From positions 25,631 through 89,630 of the forward strand of contig JAFUWF010000007.1 in assembly GCA_017483575.1 (NCBI GenBank): 64,000 bases of DNA, in the 5' to 3' direction. Below, one piece after another: positions 10,363-20,123 of this stretch. Position 1 is the first letter of the stretch; every line of letters begins with the position of its first letter. The translations under genes were made by a program, and so were the position numbers. This stretch comes from Bacteroidales bacterium. GTDB taxonomy: Bacteria; Bacteroidota; Bacteroidia; Bacteroidales; P3. The notes under the pieces were generated by a model that worked only from the letters and a program-made list of their open reading frames with translations, did not search any database and had not been told where the DNA came from.

Positions 10363-10635
10363 TCAAAACAGATTCCTGATGGAAAAAGGCACAGAGGTCT
10401 CTGCAACGTCTTCGACAACACTTTTATCCGGGTCAATCAGAGAAAGGACCAAGGCTTTTTCTTGCACGTAACTTCCGTCTTCGTGGAAGAAGCCACCTTC
10501 TGTAACGATGAACGAGAACGATACGTGGTAACTCTGGCATACATACCTCATCACCTCGACGTACTTGTCCGTATAATGCTCCTGTTGTTTGGTAACAACA
10601 TCGTTCAGTCCCACGTATATCTTTATCTCTGTCAT
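10363..10635 (-). CDS. Conserved-looking small cytosolic protein, unknown function
   Basis: The 90-aa protein has no signal or membrane segment. The N-terminal half reads as a beta-alpha unit (EIKIYVGLND, then a helix ending YVCQSYHVSFSF). The middle contains GGFFHEDGSYVQEKALVLSL, which resembles the ligand face of a small ferredoxin-like fold. I do not recognise a characterised family. It lies between ruvB (upstream, same strand, 36-bp gap) and hutI. The translation looks genuine from its alternating hydrophobic pattern and its placement. Confidence 0.6.
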   Translation of the reverse strand: MTEIKIYVGLNDVVTKQQEHYTDKYVEVMRYVCQSYHVSFSFIVTEGGFFHEDGSYVQEKALVLSLIDPDKSVVEDVAETSVPFSIRNLF

Positions 10636-10670
10636 AATTATTCGGCTCTATTTACGTTCTCACCTTTATA

Positions 10671-11693
10671 TCAAAACAATTCCTGTTGGTTTCCGTTGGT
10701 TTTGATTTTGCCGAGGTGCTGGTAGGCGAGCATAGTGGCTTCGCGGCCGCGGGGGGTGCGCATGAGGTAGCCCTCCTGGATGAGGTAGGGTTCATAGACC
10801 TCCTCGACCGTGCCTGCGTCCTCGCCAACGGCGGTGGCAATGGTGTTGACACCCACGGGGCCGCCCTTGAACTTGTCGATGATGGTGGTGAGGATACGGA
10901 TGTCCATGTCGTCGAGGCCGTTGCGGTCCACGTTGAGGGCCTGGAGGGCATAGCGTGCGATGTCGAGGGTGATGGTGCCGTCGCCTTTGACTTGTGCGAA
11001 GTCGCGCACACGGCGCAGCAGGCGATTGGCGATACGGGGAGTGCCTCGCGAGCGGCGTGCTATCTCGATGGCGCTCTCGCTCGTTATCTTCACCTGCAGG
11101 AGCGAGGCCGAGCGGTTGACGATCTTGGTCAACGTCTCAGCGTCGTAGTACTCCAGACGGCTGTTGATGCCGAAGCGGGCGCGCAGGGGGGCGGTGAGCA
11201 TGCCGCTACGAGTGGTGGCGCCGATGAGGGTGAAGGGCTTGAGGTTGAGCTGCACGGAGCGTGCCGCCGGACCGGACTCAATCATGATGTCGATGCGGAA
11301 GTCCTCCATGGCGGAGTAGAGATACTCCTCCACGACGGGCGAGAGGCGGTGGATCTCGTCGATGAAAAGCACATCGTTGGGCTGTAGCGAGGTGAGGAGT
11401 CCCGCCAGGTCGCCGGGCTTGTCAAGCACGGGGCCGGAGGTGGTCTTGATACTGACGCCCAGCTCGTTGGCGATGATGTTGGAGAGCGTGGTCTTGCCCA
11501 GACCCGGAGGGCCGTAGAGGAGCACATGGTCGAGGGGCTCGCCACGTTCCTTGGCGGCGCGAACGAAGACCTTGAGGTTCTCCACCACCTGTTTCTGACC
11601 TGCGAAACTGTCGAAGCCCGAGGGGCGCAAAGCTCTCTCTATATCTTTCTCTTGCGCAGACATACTGCGGCTGTCGAGGTTAGCATTACTCAC
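10671..11693 (-). CDS. ruvB: Holliday junction branch-migration ATPase RuvB
   Basis: The 340-aa protein is the usual RuvB length. Walker A GPPGLGKT (61-68), Walker B VLFIDEIH (108-115), sensor 1 GATTRSGML (about 158) and the C-terminal winged helix with TPRGREAT are all present. RuvB hexamers drive branch migration with RuvA at recombination intermediates. An in-frame ATG at residue 11 ([14 protein letters not shown]) is an equally good start. A -7 element at 11740-11748 suggests this is the first gene of its transcript. Confidence 0.95.
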   Translation of the reverse strand: MSNANLDSRSMSAQEKDIERALRPSGFDSFAGQKQVVENLKVFVRAAKERGEPLDHVLLYGPPGLGKTTLSNIIANELGVSIKTTSGPVLDKPGDLAGLLTSLQPNDVLFIDEIHRLSPVVEEYLYSAMEDFRIDIMIESGPAARSVQLNLKPFTLIGATTRSGMLTAPLRARFGINSRLEYYDAETLTKIVNRSASLLQVKITSESAIEIARRSRGTPRIANRLLRRVRDFAQVKGDGTITLDIARYALQALNVDRNGLDDMDIRILTTIIDKFKGGPVGVNTIATAVGEDAGTVEEVYEPYLIQEGYLMRTPRGREATMLAYQHLGKIKTNGNQQELF

Positions 11694-11739
11694 TGTTGTT
11701 AATATATTTATAAGGTGTTCGTGACCTTCGGTTCATGCT

Positions 11740-11748
11740 GCAAAATTA
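11740..11748 (-). promoter_or_regulatory. ruvB promoter -7 element
   Basis: The minus strand reads TAATTTTGC, about 45 nt upstream of the ruvB start. Confidence 0.65.
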
Positions 11749-11822
11749 CTATTTTTTGTTGAATTGACAAAATAAATGTAAAATATTAACGTTATAACCC
11801 TTAAAATACCAAAAAGAAAAAC

Positions 11823-12662
11823 ATGAAACCTATTATTGTTGGAACAGACTTTTCCGAAGGCTCATACATGGCATTAGAGCTGGCCATAGACGTGGCCAAC
11901 CGATTCCAAAGCGACATCATCCTCATCTGGGCACGCCGTGAGAAACTGCTTTTCAGCGACGAGCAGTTGACGACAATGACCAACCTGGCCGAGGACAAGC
12001 TGCAGATGCTCTGCGACAAGTATCAGCCCATGATGAAATACGGCAAGCTGCGCTGGCAGATTACCAACGGCAAAGTGGCTCCCGCCCTCGCCACCACCGC
12101 CACGCGCGAACTGGCCTCGATGATTATCATCGGCACCAACGGCGCTTCGGGATTCGAGAAATACTGGATTGGCAGCCAGGCCGTGCGCATCGTGCAGGAC
12201 TCGCCCTGCCCCGTGCTCACCGTGCGCCAGGGCTACGACTTCCACAAGAAGCTGGAACGCATCGTGGTGCCCATACGCGTCAACGCCAACTCGCGCCAGA
12301 AAGTGCCGCCCGCAGCCTCCATGGCCAAGATTTTCGAGTCGGAGGTCTACATCCTCGGTCTGCTCGACATGAAAGAGGACGAGCAGGTACTGAAGACCTA
12401 CGTGCAGCAGTCGACCGACTATCTGGACAAGGAAGGCGTGAAGTATCAGACGGTAATCCGCCCCTACTCCAACTATTGCGACACGGTGATGGACTACGCC
12501 GACGACATCAAGGCCGACCTGGTGGTCATCAACACCGAGCAGGACCGCATCATCAGCCAGATATTCCTCGGCACCAACGCCCAGCAGATTGTCCACCGCT
12601 CGCAGATTCCCGTGCTCTGCATCCATCCGGCCGACTACATCAACGTCTCGGCAAAGATTTAA
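11823..12662 (+). CDS. Tandem universal stress protein (UspA family)
   Basis: The 279-aa protein has two Usp domains, about residues 1-140 and 145-275. The first starts KPIIVGTDFSEGS and carries the nucleotide-loop-like GTNGASGFEKYWIGSQAVRIV followed by CPVLTV. The second is more degenerate and ends VHRSQIPVLCI. Such proteins are cytosolic and bind ATP or other ligands under stress; the partner is unknown. The stop codon is followed directly by the 7-bp array at 12663, and the flavoprotein gene starts 33 bp downstream, so the two are probably co-transcribed. No clear -7 element is seen upstream. Confidence 0.85.
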   Translation: MKPIIVGTDFSEGSYMALELAIDVANRFQSDIILIWARREKLLFSDEQLTTMTNLAEDKLQMLCDKYQPMMKYGKLRWQITNGKVAPALATTATRELASMIIIGTNGASGFEKYWIGSQAVRIVQDSPCPVLTVRQGYDFHKKLERIVVPIRVNANSRQKVPPAASMAKIFESEVYILGLLDMKEDEQVLKTYVQQSTDYLDKEGVKYQTVIRPYSNYCDTVMDYADDIKADLVVINTEQDRIISQIFLGTNAQQIVHRSQIPVLCIHPADYINVSAKI

Positions 12663-12690
12663 GTGGTCAGTAGTCAGTGGTCAGTAGTCA
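12663..12690 (+). repeat. 7-bp tandem array between usp and the flavoprotein gene
   Basis: There are four exact-phase 7-bp units (GTGGTCA, GTAGTCA, GTGGTCA, GTAGTCA). The array begins on the base after the usp stop codon and ends 4 bp before the ATG at 12695. Confidence 0.85.
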
Positions 12691-12694
12691 GACT

Positions 12695-13933
12695 ATGGAA
12701 TACGATGTGATTGTGGTGGGTGGCGGCGCGTCGGGACTGATGGCCGCCGTGACGGCAGCGGGTCGCGGCAAGCGTGTGTTGCTGCTGGAGAAGATGGACC
12801 AGGCGGGACGCAAGCTGCGCATCACAGGCAAGGGACGTTGCAACCTCACCAACACCAGCCCGTTGCGCGATACGCTGCCTCATATCGGCAGCGACGCCCG
12901 CTTCCTGCGCAACGCCTACGGGCGCTTCTTCAACCGCGAGCTGATGGACTTTTTCGAGCAACGCGGCGTGGAGCTCACCGTGGAGCGCGGCAACCGTGTA
13001 TTCCCCGCCAGAGGCAAGGCGCTCGACATATTCCTGGCGCTCATCAACGAGCTGGAGCAGAACCCCAACGTTACGATAAGGAAACATACCACCGTCAAAA
13101 GCATAGAAACGTTCGAGGGCCAGGCCACCGCCGTCGTCCTTGAGCGCGGCGAGCGCATCGCCTGCCGCCACATCGTCCTCGCCACAGGAGGCCTCTCCTA
13201 CCCCACCACGGGCAGCACCGGCGCCGGCTACCGCATGGCCCGCGAACTGGGACACACCGTGGTCGAGCCCGTGCCGTCGCTGGTGGCCCTGAAATGCCAA
13301 GAGAAGATTCCCGACGAACTCATCGGCTTCCTGCTGAAGAACGTCCAGCTGTCGCTTTTCAGCTCCCAATCCTCAATTTTCAATTCGTCCATCGGCGAGA
13401 TGACCTTCGTGCAGGACGGCCTGGCAGGCCCCATCGTCCTCAGCGCCAGCCGCATGGCCACACGCCCGCTGCAGTCCGGACAGGCCCTCAGTGCCCGCCT
13501 TGACCTCAAGCCCGGCCTCACGCCCGAGCAGTTGGACCGTCGCCTGCAGGCCGACATCGACCAGAACGGCAAGCGCATATTCAACGATGCCCTGCGCCTA
13601 TGGCTGCCCGCCGAACTCATCCCGCTGGCGTTGCCACAATTGCATATCGAATACTACAAACGCCTGCACCAGATCACCGGCGACGAGCGCCGCCGCCTGG
13701 GACGTTGGCTGAAGGGCGTGGAGTTTACCCTCTCCGGCACCCACGACTGGAACGAAGCCATCGTCACCCAAGGAGGCGTCAGCCTCAGCGAGGTGAATCC
13801 CAAGACCATGGAGAGTCGACTGGTGAAAGGCCTGTACCTTGTAGGCGAACTCCTCGACCTCGACGCCGACACCGGCGGCTACAACCTCCAGATAGCCTTC
13901 TCCACCGGCCACGCCGCCGGCGAGGCGGTGTAG
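12695..13933 (+). CDS. FAD-dependent oxidoreductase, HI0933/BaiN family
   Basis: The 412-aa flavoprotein has the Rossmann dinucleotide motif VVGGGASGL near the N-terminus, the family phrase GKGRCNLTN (about 45) and the C-terminal FAD-binding GGYNLQIAFSTGHAAG. Family members include BaiN-like enzymes; the substrate cannot be inferred. The ATG at 12695 is chosen because the upstream in-frame GTG at 12677 is inside the tandem repeat. A short repeat-like insertion (FSSQSSIFNSS, DNA about 13360-13395) sits in a loop before GEMTF. The gene converges with the ABC-F gene, with only 3 bp between their stop codons. Confidence 0.85.
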   Translation: MEYDVIVVGGGASGLMAAVTAAGRGKRVLLLEKMDQAGRKLRITGKGRCNLTNTSPLRDTLPHIGSDARFLRNAYGRFFNRELMDFFEQRGVELTVERGNRVFPARGKALDIFLALINELEQNPNVTIRKHTTVKSIETFEGQATAVVLERGERIACRHIVLATGGLSYPTTGSTGAGYRMARELGHTVVEPVPSLVALKCQEKIPDELIGFLLKNVQLSLFSSQSSIFNSSIGEMTFVQDGLAGPIVLSASRMATRPLQSGQALSARLDLKPGLTPEQLDRRLQADIDQNGKRIFNDALRLWLPAELIPLALPQLHIEYYKRLHQITGDERRRLGRWLKGVEFTLSGTHDWNEAIVTQGGVSLSEVNPKTMESRLVKGLYLVGELLDLDADTGGYNLQIAFSTGHAAGEAV

Positions 13934-13936
13934 CCT

Positions 13937-15841
13937 CTACTCCTCGGCGGCGATGACGGCGTCCTCCCACTCTTGCATCTTGCGGTCAAGGGCGTCTTTC
14001 AGTGATTGGTATTCCTTGTAGAAATCGGCGCTTTGGGCCGCGCCGGTGGCCAGCACCTCGTCGCGCGAGGCAATCTCGTTCTCAAGGGCTTCTATCTCCT
14101 GTTCCTTCTGCTTCACGACGTTCTGCAACTTGCGACGCTCGCGCTCGCGCTCCTTGCTCTGCTCGTAGGCGACCTTGCCAGAGGAGGCGGTTTTCTGAAT
14201 ACTCGGTGTATTCGGAGTAATCGGATTATTCTGATTGTTCTGGCTTTCCAGGAACTCCATGATGTCGCCCTTGAACTCATGCACCGCGCCGTCGCGGAAC
14301 TCGTAGAGCTCGTCGGTGAGGCCGTTGAGGAAGTCGCGATCGTGGCTGACCACAATGAGCGTGCCAGTGTATTGCAGCAGGGCGTTCTTGAGGATATCCT
14401 TCGAGTTCATGTCCAGGTGGTTGGTAGGCTCGTCAAGGATGAGCAGGTTGCTAGGCGTAAGCAGCAACTTGGCCAACGCCAACCTTGCCTTCTCGCCACC
14501 GCTGAGCACCTTCACCTTCTTGTCGATGTCGTCGTCGGAGAAGAGGAAACTGCCGAGGATGTTGCGTATCTTGGGGCGAATGTCTCCCTGGGCGATGTCG
14601 TCGATGGTCTCGAAGACCGTCTTGTCGAGGTTGAGCATGGCCGCCTGGTTCTGGGCGTAGTAGCCCAAGGCAACGCCGGCACCGAGGCGGAAGGTGCCGG
14701 TATAGTCGTTGATGTCGCCTACGATGATTTTGGCCATGGTACTCTTGCCCTCGCCGTTGCGGCCCACAAAGGCCACCTTGCGACCGGAGGTCAGCGTGAA
14801 GTCGACCCCATCAAACACCTGGTTGTCGCCATAAGCCTTGCCGAGGTGCTTCGTTTCGATGACGATTTTGCCGCTGTGAGGAGCCGGAGGGAACTGGAAA
14901 TGGATGCTCTCCGTGCTCACCTCGTCGACCTTGATGGTCTCCATCCGCTCCAGCATCTTCACGCGGCTCTGCACCTGCTTGGCCTTGGTGGCCTTGTAGC
15001 GGAAGCGCTCGATGAAGGCCTCGATTTGGGCCACCTGGCGCTGCTGGTTGGTGAGCTGCGCCATCTGGCTGGCGCGCCGCTCCTGCATCTGCACCACATA
15101 CTCCGAGTAGGGGCACTTGTAGTCGTAGATGCGGCCGGCGGTAATCTCGATGGTGCGCTTGGTTATGTTGTCGAGGAAGGTACGGTCATGGCTGACGAGC
15201 ACAACGGCACCGCTGTAGCTGCCGAGGTAGTTCTCCAGCCATTGGATGGAAACGATGTCGAGGTGGTTGGTGGGCTCGTCGAGGAGCAGGAAGTCAGGAT
15301 GGCGCAATAGCAGCTTGGCCAGTTCCACGCGCATCTGCCAGCCACCGCTGAAGACTGCCACCGGGCGGTTGAAGTCCGAGTGCTTGAATCCCAAGCCCAG
15401 CAGTACCTTCTCCGCCTGTTCCTGACGGCGACCGCCACCCAGCATGGCCAGATGCTCGGTGACCTCGTTGTGGCGTTCCAGCAGACGGGTGTATTCCGGG
15501 CTGTCGTAGTCCGTGCGTTCGGCGATTTCCGTCGTCAGTCGTTCCTGTTCCTTTTCAAGGTTGTCCAGCTGGTCAAATGCCGTAAGGGCCTCCTCCAGCA
15601 CGGTTCCGATGCTGTCCGGCACCATCTCCTGCGGCAGGTAGCCCACGGTCTGGCCTGTGGCTATAACGATGGTGCCGCTCTCAGGCTCCTGCCATCCGCA
15701 GAGAATCTTGAGCAGAGTGGACTTGCCGGCACCGTTCATGCCAACGAGGCCAATGCGGTCGTGGTCGCCAATGTTGAAGGTGACATGGTCGAAGAGGTTG
15801 GTGCCAGTGAATTGCACCGAGAGGTTGTTGACGCTAATCAT
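13937..15841 (-). CDS. ABC-F family ATPase (ribosome-associated, Uup/EttA type)
   Basis: The 634-aa protein has two ATPase domains and no membrane segments. Walker A1 is GMNGAGKST (34-42), the first signature FSGGWQMR and the first Walker B LLLDEPTNHLD. The second domain has GRNGEGKST (about 360), LSGGEKARLALAK and LILDEPTNHLD. ABC-F proteins act on the translating ribosome. The C-terminal charged coiled coil (about 565-634) is typical of the Uup-like group. The linker before it holds an in-frame 9-bp tandem array encoding QNNPITPNTPSIQ. The start lies just after the tonB terminator hairpin. Confidence 0.9.
   Translation of the reverse strand: MISVNNLSVQFTGTNLFDHVTFNIGDHDRIGLVGMNGAGKSTLLKILCGWQEPESGTIVIATGQTVGYLPQEMVPDSIGTVLEEALTAFDQLDNLEKEQERLTTEIAERTDYDSPEYTRLLERHNEVTEHLAMLGGGRRQEQAEKVLLGLGFKHSDFNRPVAVFSGGWQMRVELAKLLLRHPDFLLLDEPTNHLDIVSIQWLENYLGSYSGAVVLVSHDRTFLDNITKRTIEITAGRIYDYKCPYSEYVVQMQERRASQMAQLTNQQRQVAQIEAFIERFRYKATKAKQVQSRVKMLERMETIKVDEVSTESIHFQFPPAPHSGKIVIETKHLGKAYGDNQVFDGVDFTLTSGRKVAFVGRNGEGKSTMAKIIVGDINDYTGTFRLGAGVALGYYAQNQAAMLNLDKTVFETIDDIAQGDIRPKIRNILGSFLFSDDDIDKKVKVLSGGEKARLALAKLLLTPSNLLILDEPTNHLDMNSKDILKNALLQYTGTLIVVSHDRDFLNGLTDELYEFRDGAVHEFKGDIMEFLESQNNQNNPITPNTPSIQKTASSGKVAYEQSKERERERRKLQNVVKQKEQEIEALENEIASRDEVLATGAAQSADFYKEYQSLKDALDRKMQEWEDAVIAAEE
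14193..14243 (-). repeat. In-frame 9-bp tandem array in the ABC-F gene
   Basis: Plus-strand 9-bp units are TTCTGAATA, CTCGGTGTA, TTCGGAGTA, ATCGGATTA, TTCTGATTG and a partial sixth. On the coding strand they follow the same consensus (CAGAATAAT-like) as the array inside atpG. Confidence 0.85.
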
Positions 15842-15843
15842 AA

Positions 15844-15881
15844 GAAAAAAAGGAGCAGCAGACTTACACTACTGCTGCTCC
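15844..15881 (-). terminator. tonB terminator
   Basis: The hairpin GGAGCAGCAG/CTGCTGCTCC (15852-15881) is followed on the minus strand by a T-run at 15844-15850, 35 bp after the tonB stop codon. Confidence 0.8.
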
Positions 15882-15915
15882 CGAATTGTTTGTTTTCAAA
15901 CGTATGCTTGGTTGT

Positions 15916-16602
15916 TTACTTGAGGTTGAAGTTGACGGGCAGGTTGAACTGCACACGGACAGCTTTACCACGCTGCTTGCCGGGGGTCCACTTGGGCATG
16001 GACTTGACAACGCGGATAGCTTCGGCACCGCAGCCACCGCCGATATCGCGGAGGACCTTGGGGTTGGCGATGGAGCCATCGCGCTCTACCACGAAGGTGA
16101 CGTACACCTTACCGGTAATGCCGTTGTCGCGTGCTAGCTGCGGGTACTTGATGTTCTGTGCAAGATACTTGTACAGGGCTTCCATACCACCGGGGAATTC
16201 AGGCTCGTTTTCCACAACGGTGAAAATCGTAGTCTCTTCCTCTTCTTCCTCCTGTTCCACAACGACAGGCGTAATGGCGATGTTCTTGGTTTCCTCGTTC
16301 ACCTCAGCGTTGAAGGTAACCTCATTCTTGATCTCCTGGTCGTCGGAGACGACTTCGATAAGGGTTGTCACCTCGGGCACCTCGGGAGGAGGAGGGGGTG
16401 GCGGTTCTTGGATGTCGGTCTGGATGATGATTTCCTCTTCAACCTGTTCTGCCTCGCGTACGAAAGCCTCGGCTTCTTCAGCATCGTAGCTTTTCACTTC
16501 GAAGGCGACCAGGACGGCAGCAAGAATCACCACCAAGCCTATCTCCAGATAGAGACCTCTGCGTTTTTCGAGGTCGGCTTTGGGATTTTTCTTGAGTTCC
16601 AT
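15916..16602 (-). CDS. tonB: Energy transducer TonB
   Basis: The 228-aa protein has a short cytoplasmic basic N-terminus, one membrane helix (about 17-36), a periplasmic acidic linker with a seven-proline run (about 67) and a TonB C-terminal domain (about 140-228) with the Bacteroidota phrase FPGGMEALYKYLAQNIKYP. It links the inner-membrane ExbB/ExbD motor to outer-membrane SusC-type receptors. No exbBD genes are adjacent. It is probably monocistronic: a terminator follows, and an AT-rich leader with a weak TAnnTTAG-type -7 candidate (about 16663-16671) precedes it. Confidence 0.9.
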   Translation of the reverse strand: MELKKNPKADLEKRRGLYLEIGLVVILAAVLVAFEVKSYDAEEAEAFVREAEQVEEEIIIQTDIQEPPPPPPPEVPEVTTLIEVVSDDQEIKNEVTFNAEVNEETKNIAITPVVVEQEEEEEETTIFTVVENEPEFPGGMEALYKYLAQNIKYPQLARDNGITGKVYVTFVVERDGSIANPKVLRDIGGGCGAEAIRVVKSMPKWTPGKQRGKAVRVQFNLPVNFNLK

Positions 16603-16716
16603 ATTATTGTTATTTAATCGTTTATTTTCATTTCGGGGTCTTTTTCGCCCCTTTGTTTCACACCGCTAAAATACGAAAAAAATTTAAATTACAAACATTT
16701 TTTTGTTAAAAAAGTT

Positions 16717-19700
16717 TTAAACACCCTCGTCGAAGGGTACCTGACGCACATGCACGGAGGGCTGCAGGAAGACCAGCCAGCCACTCACACGGGGGTATCC
16801 CATGGCGGCAACAGCACGACAATAGCCGCCCACCTGACTGTTGTATTCCTTCACCAGGTCCTTGCCTGTCTTGAAGTCCACCACCCACGTCTCGTCGGGA
16901 GCGAAGACCACGCGGTCCGGACGGCCTGACTCCGACCCGTCGGTGAGGTCGCACTCGTTCTTGTATCTGTAGGTGGGGTCGAAGAAGCGCGCCGTAGCGG
17001 GATGCGACAGCACATCGTGCACCAGTGCCGTAAGCTTGGCCTTCTCCTCTGGTTCCACCTTCTCATTTTGGGCGAAAGCCTCGACGGCGGAGTCCACCGC
17101 ATCGGCGGCAGTGCCGATGGTGGCCATCAGGGCATGAGCATGGATACCGAAGCGCACACGCTCCTCCATCAGGGGCGTCAGCGCATGCTCGGCAGGCGAA
17201 GCTATGCGGACCTTCTTCGTCCAGTCGGAATAGCCCAGTTGGCGCACATACTCGTTCTCGGATTCCTTCTTTTTCTTCTCTTTTTTTTCCACATGCATAA
17301 AATCCTTATTGCCAAAGTCGGCCTGCCCGCGGAACTTCACATATTCCTTCAGCACCTGGGCGTATCCCTGTACGCGCTCCACCACGTCAGGGTCGGGGCA
17401 GACAACGAAGAGCTGTTCTTTCGGACGCGTGAACGCAACGTACAATATATTTAGGTCGTCCACTGCCTCGGATTCCTTCTCATGGTCTCGCTCGGCATCG
17501 AAGCGGGTCGACGTGTTCTTGTTAAAGGAGACGAAAGCCGCCGGGAGCGACTTGCCACCGGGCGAGAACGCCTTGGAGGCATCGACCCATATTTCCTGCC
17601 TTTTAGCACCAAGCCCGAAAAAGGGACAGATCACCACAGGTGCCTCAAGGCCCTTGGCTTTATGGATAGTCATCAGACGGATGGCATTGCCTTCTTCCGA
17701 CGAAGCGGCGGAGAGGACCGGATGGGCATCGAACCACTCCAGAAAATCGCCAAGGCTCTGGTTGTGGCGCGACGAGAAAGCGGCAGCACGGTTGAGCAGC
17801 GATGCCTCATAAGCGATATCCACACCATCGAGCCGCAGTAAGCGCAGCAACTCCTCGCAGCAGTCGTAAAGACTCATCGAGAGCAGACGGCCACTGTTGA
17901 AGTCTATGCCCTCGACGCCAAGGGCGGCATGCAGGTCCACGGGTCCTTCGGCCAGGAAGGCCTCGTCATGACTGCTTTGGATGCCCCCCAGGGACTCCAG
18001 TCGTTGCAGCAGGTCGGCAGCGGCCACACGGTCGTTGCTGTCGTGCAGGAACCGCAGCGCAGACACCAACGCCATGACAGCCTGACTATTGCGCAAATAG
18101 AACGATTCCGCCGAGCTCTGTTCATAGCCACTATGCTCCAACAGGTAGGAGCCAATGGCGGCCAACTCGTTTTTGGTGCGTCCAAGAATCATGATGTCGC
18201 GCGGCCGATAGCCATGGTCGTTCACCAGACCGTCGATAATCTCCAGCACCCGCTGGCAGATGGGCTCCGCACCCTTGCCATCCACAAACGAGAGGTTCAC
18301 ATGCCCATCCGGCCGGCTCTGTTTCTTCAGGTTCAACTCCTGACGCAGTTCCTCCCGGCCCTCTTCGCTGTCGCCTTCGGGACCGAGGTAGATACGGCGG
18401 GCCAAATCGATGTCGGCATAGTGCTGGCGCACCAGCCAGGAGAAGAAGTCGTTGTTGAAAGTAATCACATCGTCGGCCGTACGGTAGTTGATGCTGAGTG
18501 GCTCAAAGCAATAGTTTCCGGGATGCGACAGCGTCTGGCCATGCAGTTTCATCCCTTCCACCTTCGGCAACGCAACAAACTGACGTACATCGCCTTGCCG
18601 GAAACGGTAGATGGCCTGCTTGCCGTCGCCCACCACCAGCGACTCCTTACCCTCGCTGACGCCGTTCTCCAGCAACGGAACGAGGTTCTGCCATTGCAAA
18701 ACGGAGGTATCCTGGAACTCGTCGATGAGGTAGTGGCGATAGCGGCTGCCCAGACGTTCATAGATGAAGGGCGCCGTTTCTTCCTGCACCACACGGTTGA
18801 TGAGACGATTGAAATCGGAGAGGTGCACCACCTCGTTGTCGCGGGCGTAGAGACGCATCTGGCGGTCCAGCTCACCGAGGAGGGCCATAGAATAAAGGTT
18901 GCCCAGCAGCAACCGACAGGTGTTATAGTCCACCAACGGGCCGTCGAGTTGCTCCTTCAGTTTGAAATAGAGTTCCCTGAGCGGCTGGGCTATGCGGTCG
19001 GTACCTGGGAAGGTGGTCTTGGATTTGCACAGTTTGTCGCCCTGGTAGTCCACCGATTCGAAAACATTGACAACATAGGTGTTGGGGGCCACGGTCAAAC
19101 CGTTTCTTAGCGTCTCGCCAAACCGTTCGGCTTTGGCAAAGAAGACATAGAAACCCTGCTTGCCGCGGTTGCAGTCGTCCACCGTCATACCGATGCCGCG
19201 CAGCAAGGCCATAGCCTCGGCACCCAGTTTTTCGACACCTTCCACAAAGTCAGCACAGTACCTACGGTAGCGTTCGTGCATCTCCATGTACTCGTCCAGC
19301 GAGTAGCGGGAGAGCATCTTGAGGTAGACATCCGTGCCCTCGGAAAAGAGCTGTTTGGCCAACTTGGTGAGCGAACCCACAATATCGAACCCCTTTTCCT
19401 CTTCCATGTTGCTTTCGGCATAGCGCCGCACCATCTCGGTCAACGCCTCATTGCCCGTAGTGCCCACAAGCGACATCAGCCCGCTGACGGCATGCTCAAT
19501 AAGGTCGTCCTGCTCAATCATCACCTCAAAATTGACAGGCTGCTCCAAGTCATGGGCAAAAGTACGCACCACACGATGCATGAAGCTGTCGATGGTACAC
19601 ACCGAAAGGTCGCTGTAGCGGTGGAGGATGGCGCTACGCAGCTCGGAGGCCATCTGCCGCAGGTCGGCATCGACCAAAGCAGGCTGGTGCGCATCGGCGC

Positions 19701-19989
19701 GGTCGACGTTGAGGACTTGCAGCAACGCCTCTCCCATCTGCGACTCTTCGGGGTCGGTGCCGTATTCGGCCATCAGCGAAAGCTCGTCCATGATACGTGT
19801 TTTCATCTCGTTGGCGGCTTTGTTGGTGAAAGTGATGGCCAGGATGCCACGGAAACGCGTGGCGACATTGCCCGGACCGCCGGCCATGGCCAGACGCAGG
19901 TATTCCTTCACCAGCGTGAAGGTCTTGCCCGATCCGGCAGCGGCTTTGCAGATGACAAAAGGGTTGTGTCTGTGGTTTGTAGACTCCAT
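16717..19989 (-). CDS. AddA/RecB-like helicase with C-terminal nuclease domain
   Basis: The 1090-aa UvrD-superfamily protein has motif I CKAAAGSGKTF, motif Ia ITFTNKAANEMK, motif II YLIDEFQDTS, motif III VVGDGKQAIYRFR, motif IV SINYR, motif V LMTIHKAKGLE and motif VI YVAFTRPK. The C-terminus holds a RecB-family PD-(D/E)XK nuclease core (RPDRVVFAPDETWVVDFKTG). The predicted role is double-strand end resection. The usual AddB-like partner is not adjacent. The start at 19989 (MESTNHRH) is chosen because the longer start at 20064 lies upstream of the -7 element at 20009-20017. Confidence 0.9.
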   Translation of the reverse strand: MESTNHRHNPFVICKAAAGSGKTFTLVKEYLRLAMAGGPGNVATRFRGILAITFTNKAANEMKTRIMDELSLMAEYGTDPEESQMGEALLQVLNVDRADAHQPALVDADLRQMASELRSAILHRYSDLSVCTIDSFMHRVVRTFAHDLEQPVNFEVMIEQDDLIEHAVSGLMSLVGTTGNEALTEMVRRYAESNMEEEKGFDIVGSLTKLAKQLFSEGTDVYLKMLSRYSLDEYMEMHERYRRYCADFVEGVEKLGAEAMALLRGIGMTVDDCNRGKQGFYVFFAKAERFGETLRNGLTVAPNTYVVNVFESVDYQGDKLCKSKTTFPGTDRIAQPLRELYFKLKEQLDGPLVDYNTCRLLLGNLYSMALLGELDRQMRLYARDNEVVHLSDFNRLINRVVQEETAPFIYERLGSRYRHYLIDEFQDTSVLQWQNLVPLLENGVSEGKESLVVGDGKQAIYRFRQGDVRQFVALPKVEGMKLHGQTLSHPGNYCFEPLSINYRTADDVITFNNDFFSWLVRQHYADIDLARRIYLGPEGDSEEGREELRQELNLKKQSRPDGHVNLSFVDGKGAEPICQRVLEIIDGLVNDHGYRPRDIMILGRTKNELAAIGSYLLEHSGYEQSSAESFYLRNSQAVMALVSALRFLHDSNDRVAAADLLQRLESLGGIQSSHDEAFLAEGPVDLHAALGVEGIDFNSGRLLSMSLYDCCEELLRLLRLDGVDIAYEASLLNRAAAFSSRHNQSLGDFLEWFDAHPVLSAASSEEGNAIRLMTIHKAKGLEAPVVICPFFGLGAKRQEIWVDASKAFSPGGKSLPAAFVSFNKNTSTRFDAERDHEKESEAVDDLNILYVAFTRPKEQLFVVCPDPDVVERVQGYAQVLKEYVKFRGQADFGNKDFMHVEKKEKKKKESENEYVRQLGYSDWTKKVRIASPAEHALTPLMEERVRFGIHAHALMATIGTAADAVDSAVEAFAQNEKVEPEEKAKLTALVHDVLSHPATARFFDPTYRYKNECDLTDGSESGRPDRVVFAPDETWVVDFKTGKDLVKEYNSQVGGYCRAVAAMGYPRVSGWLVFLQPSVHVRQVPFDEGV

Positions 19990-20008
19990 CGGTGTGCTAT
20001 TTTGAATT

Positions 20009-20017
20009 GCAAATATA
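20009..20017 (-). promoter_or_regulatory. Promoter -7 element of the helicase-nuclease gene
   Basis: The minus strand reads TATATTTGC about 20 nt before the ATG at 19989. It sets the start choice and is divergent from the mutA promoter. Confidence 0.7.
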
Positions 20018-20079
20018 CGAAAAACATTCCATTCTCTCGCATTTTTTAAAGTTTTTTTCTTCATCTTAAAAAAAAATTG

Positions 20080-20088
20080 TATCTTTGC
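20080..20088 (+). promoter_or_regulatory. mutA promoter -7 element
   Basis: TATCTTTGC lies 36 nt upstream of the ATG at 20124. An in-frame ATG at 20085 overlaps this element and is therefore rejected as the start. Confidence 0.75.
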
Positions 20089-20123
20089 CTTTTATAATAG
20101 AAACAAATAAACGATACAATATA

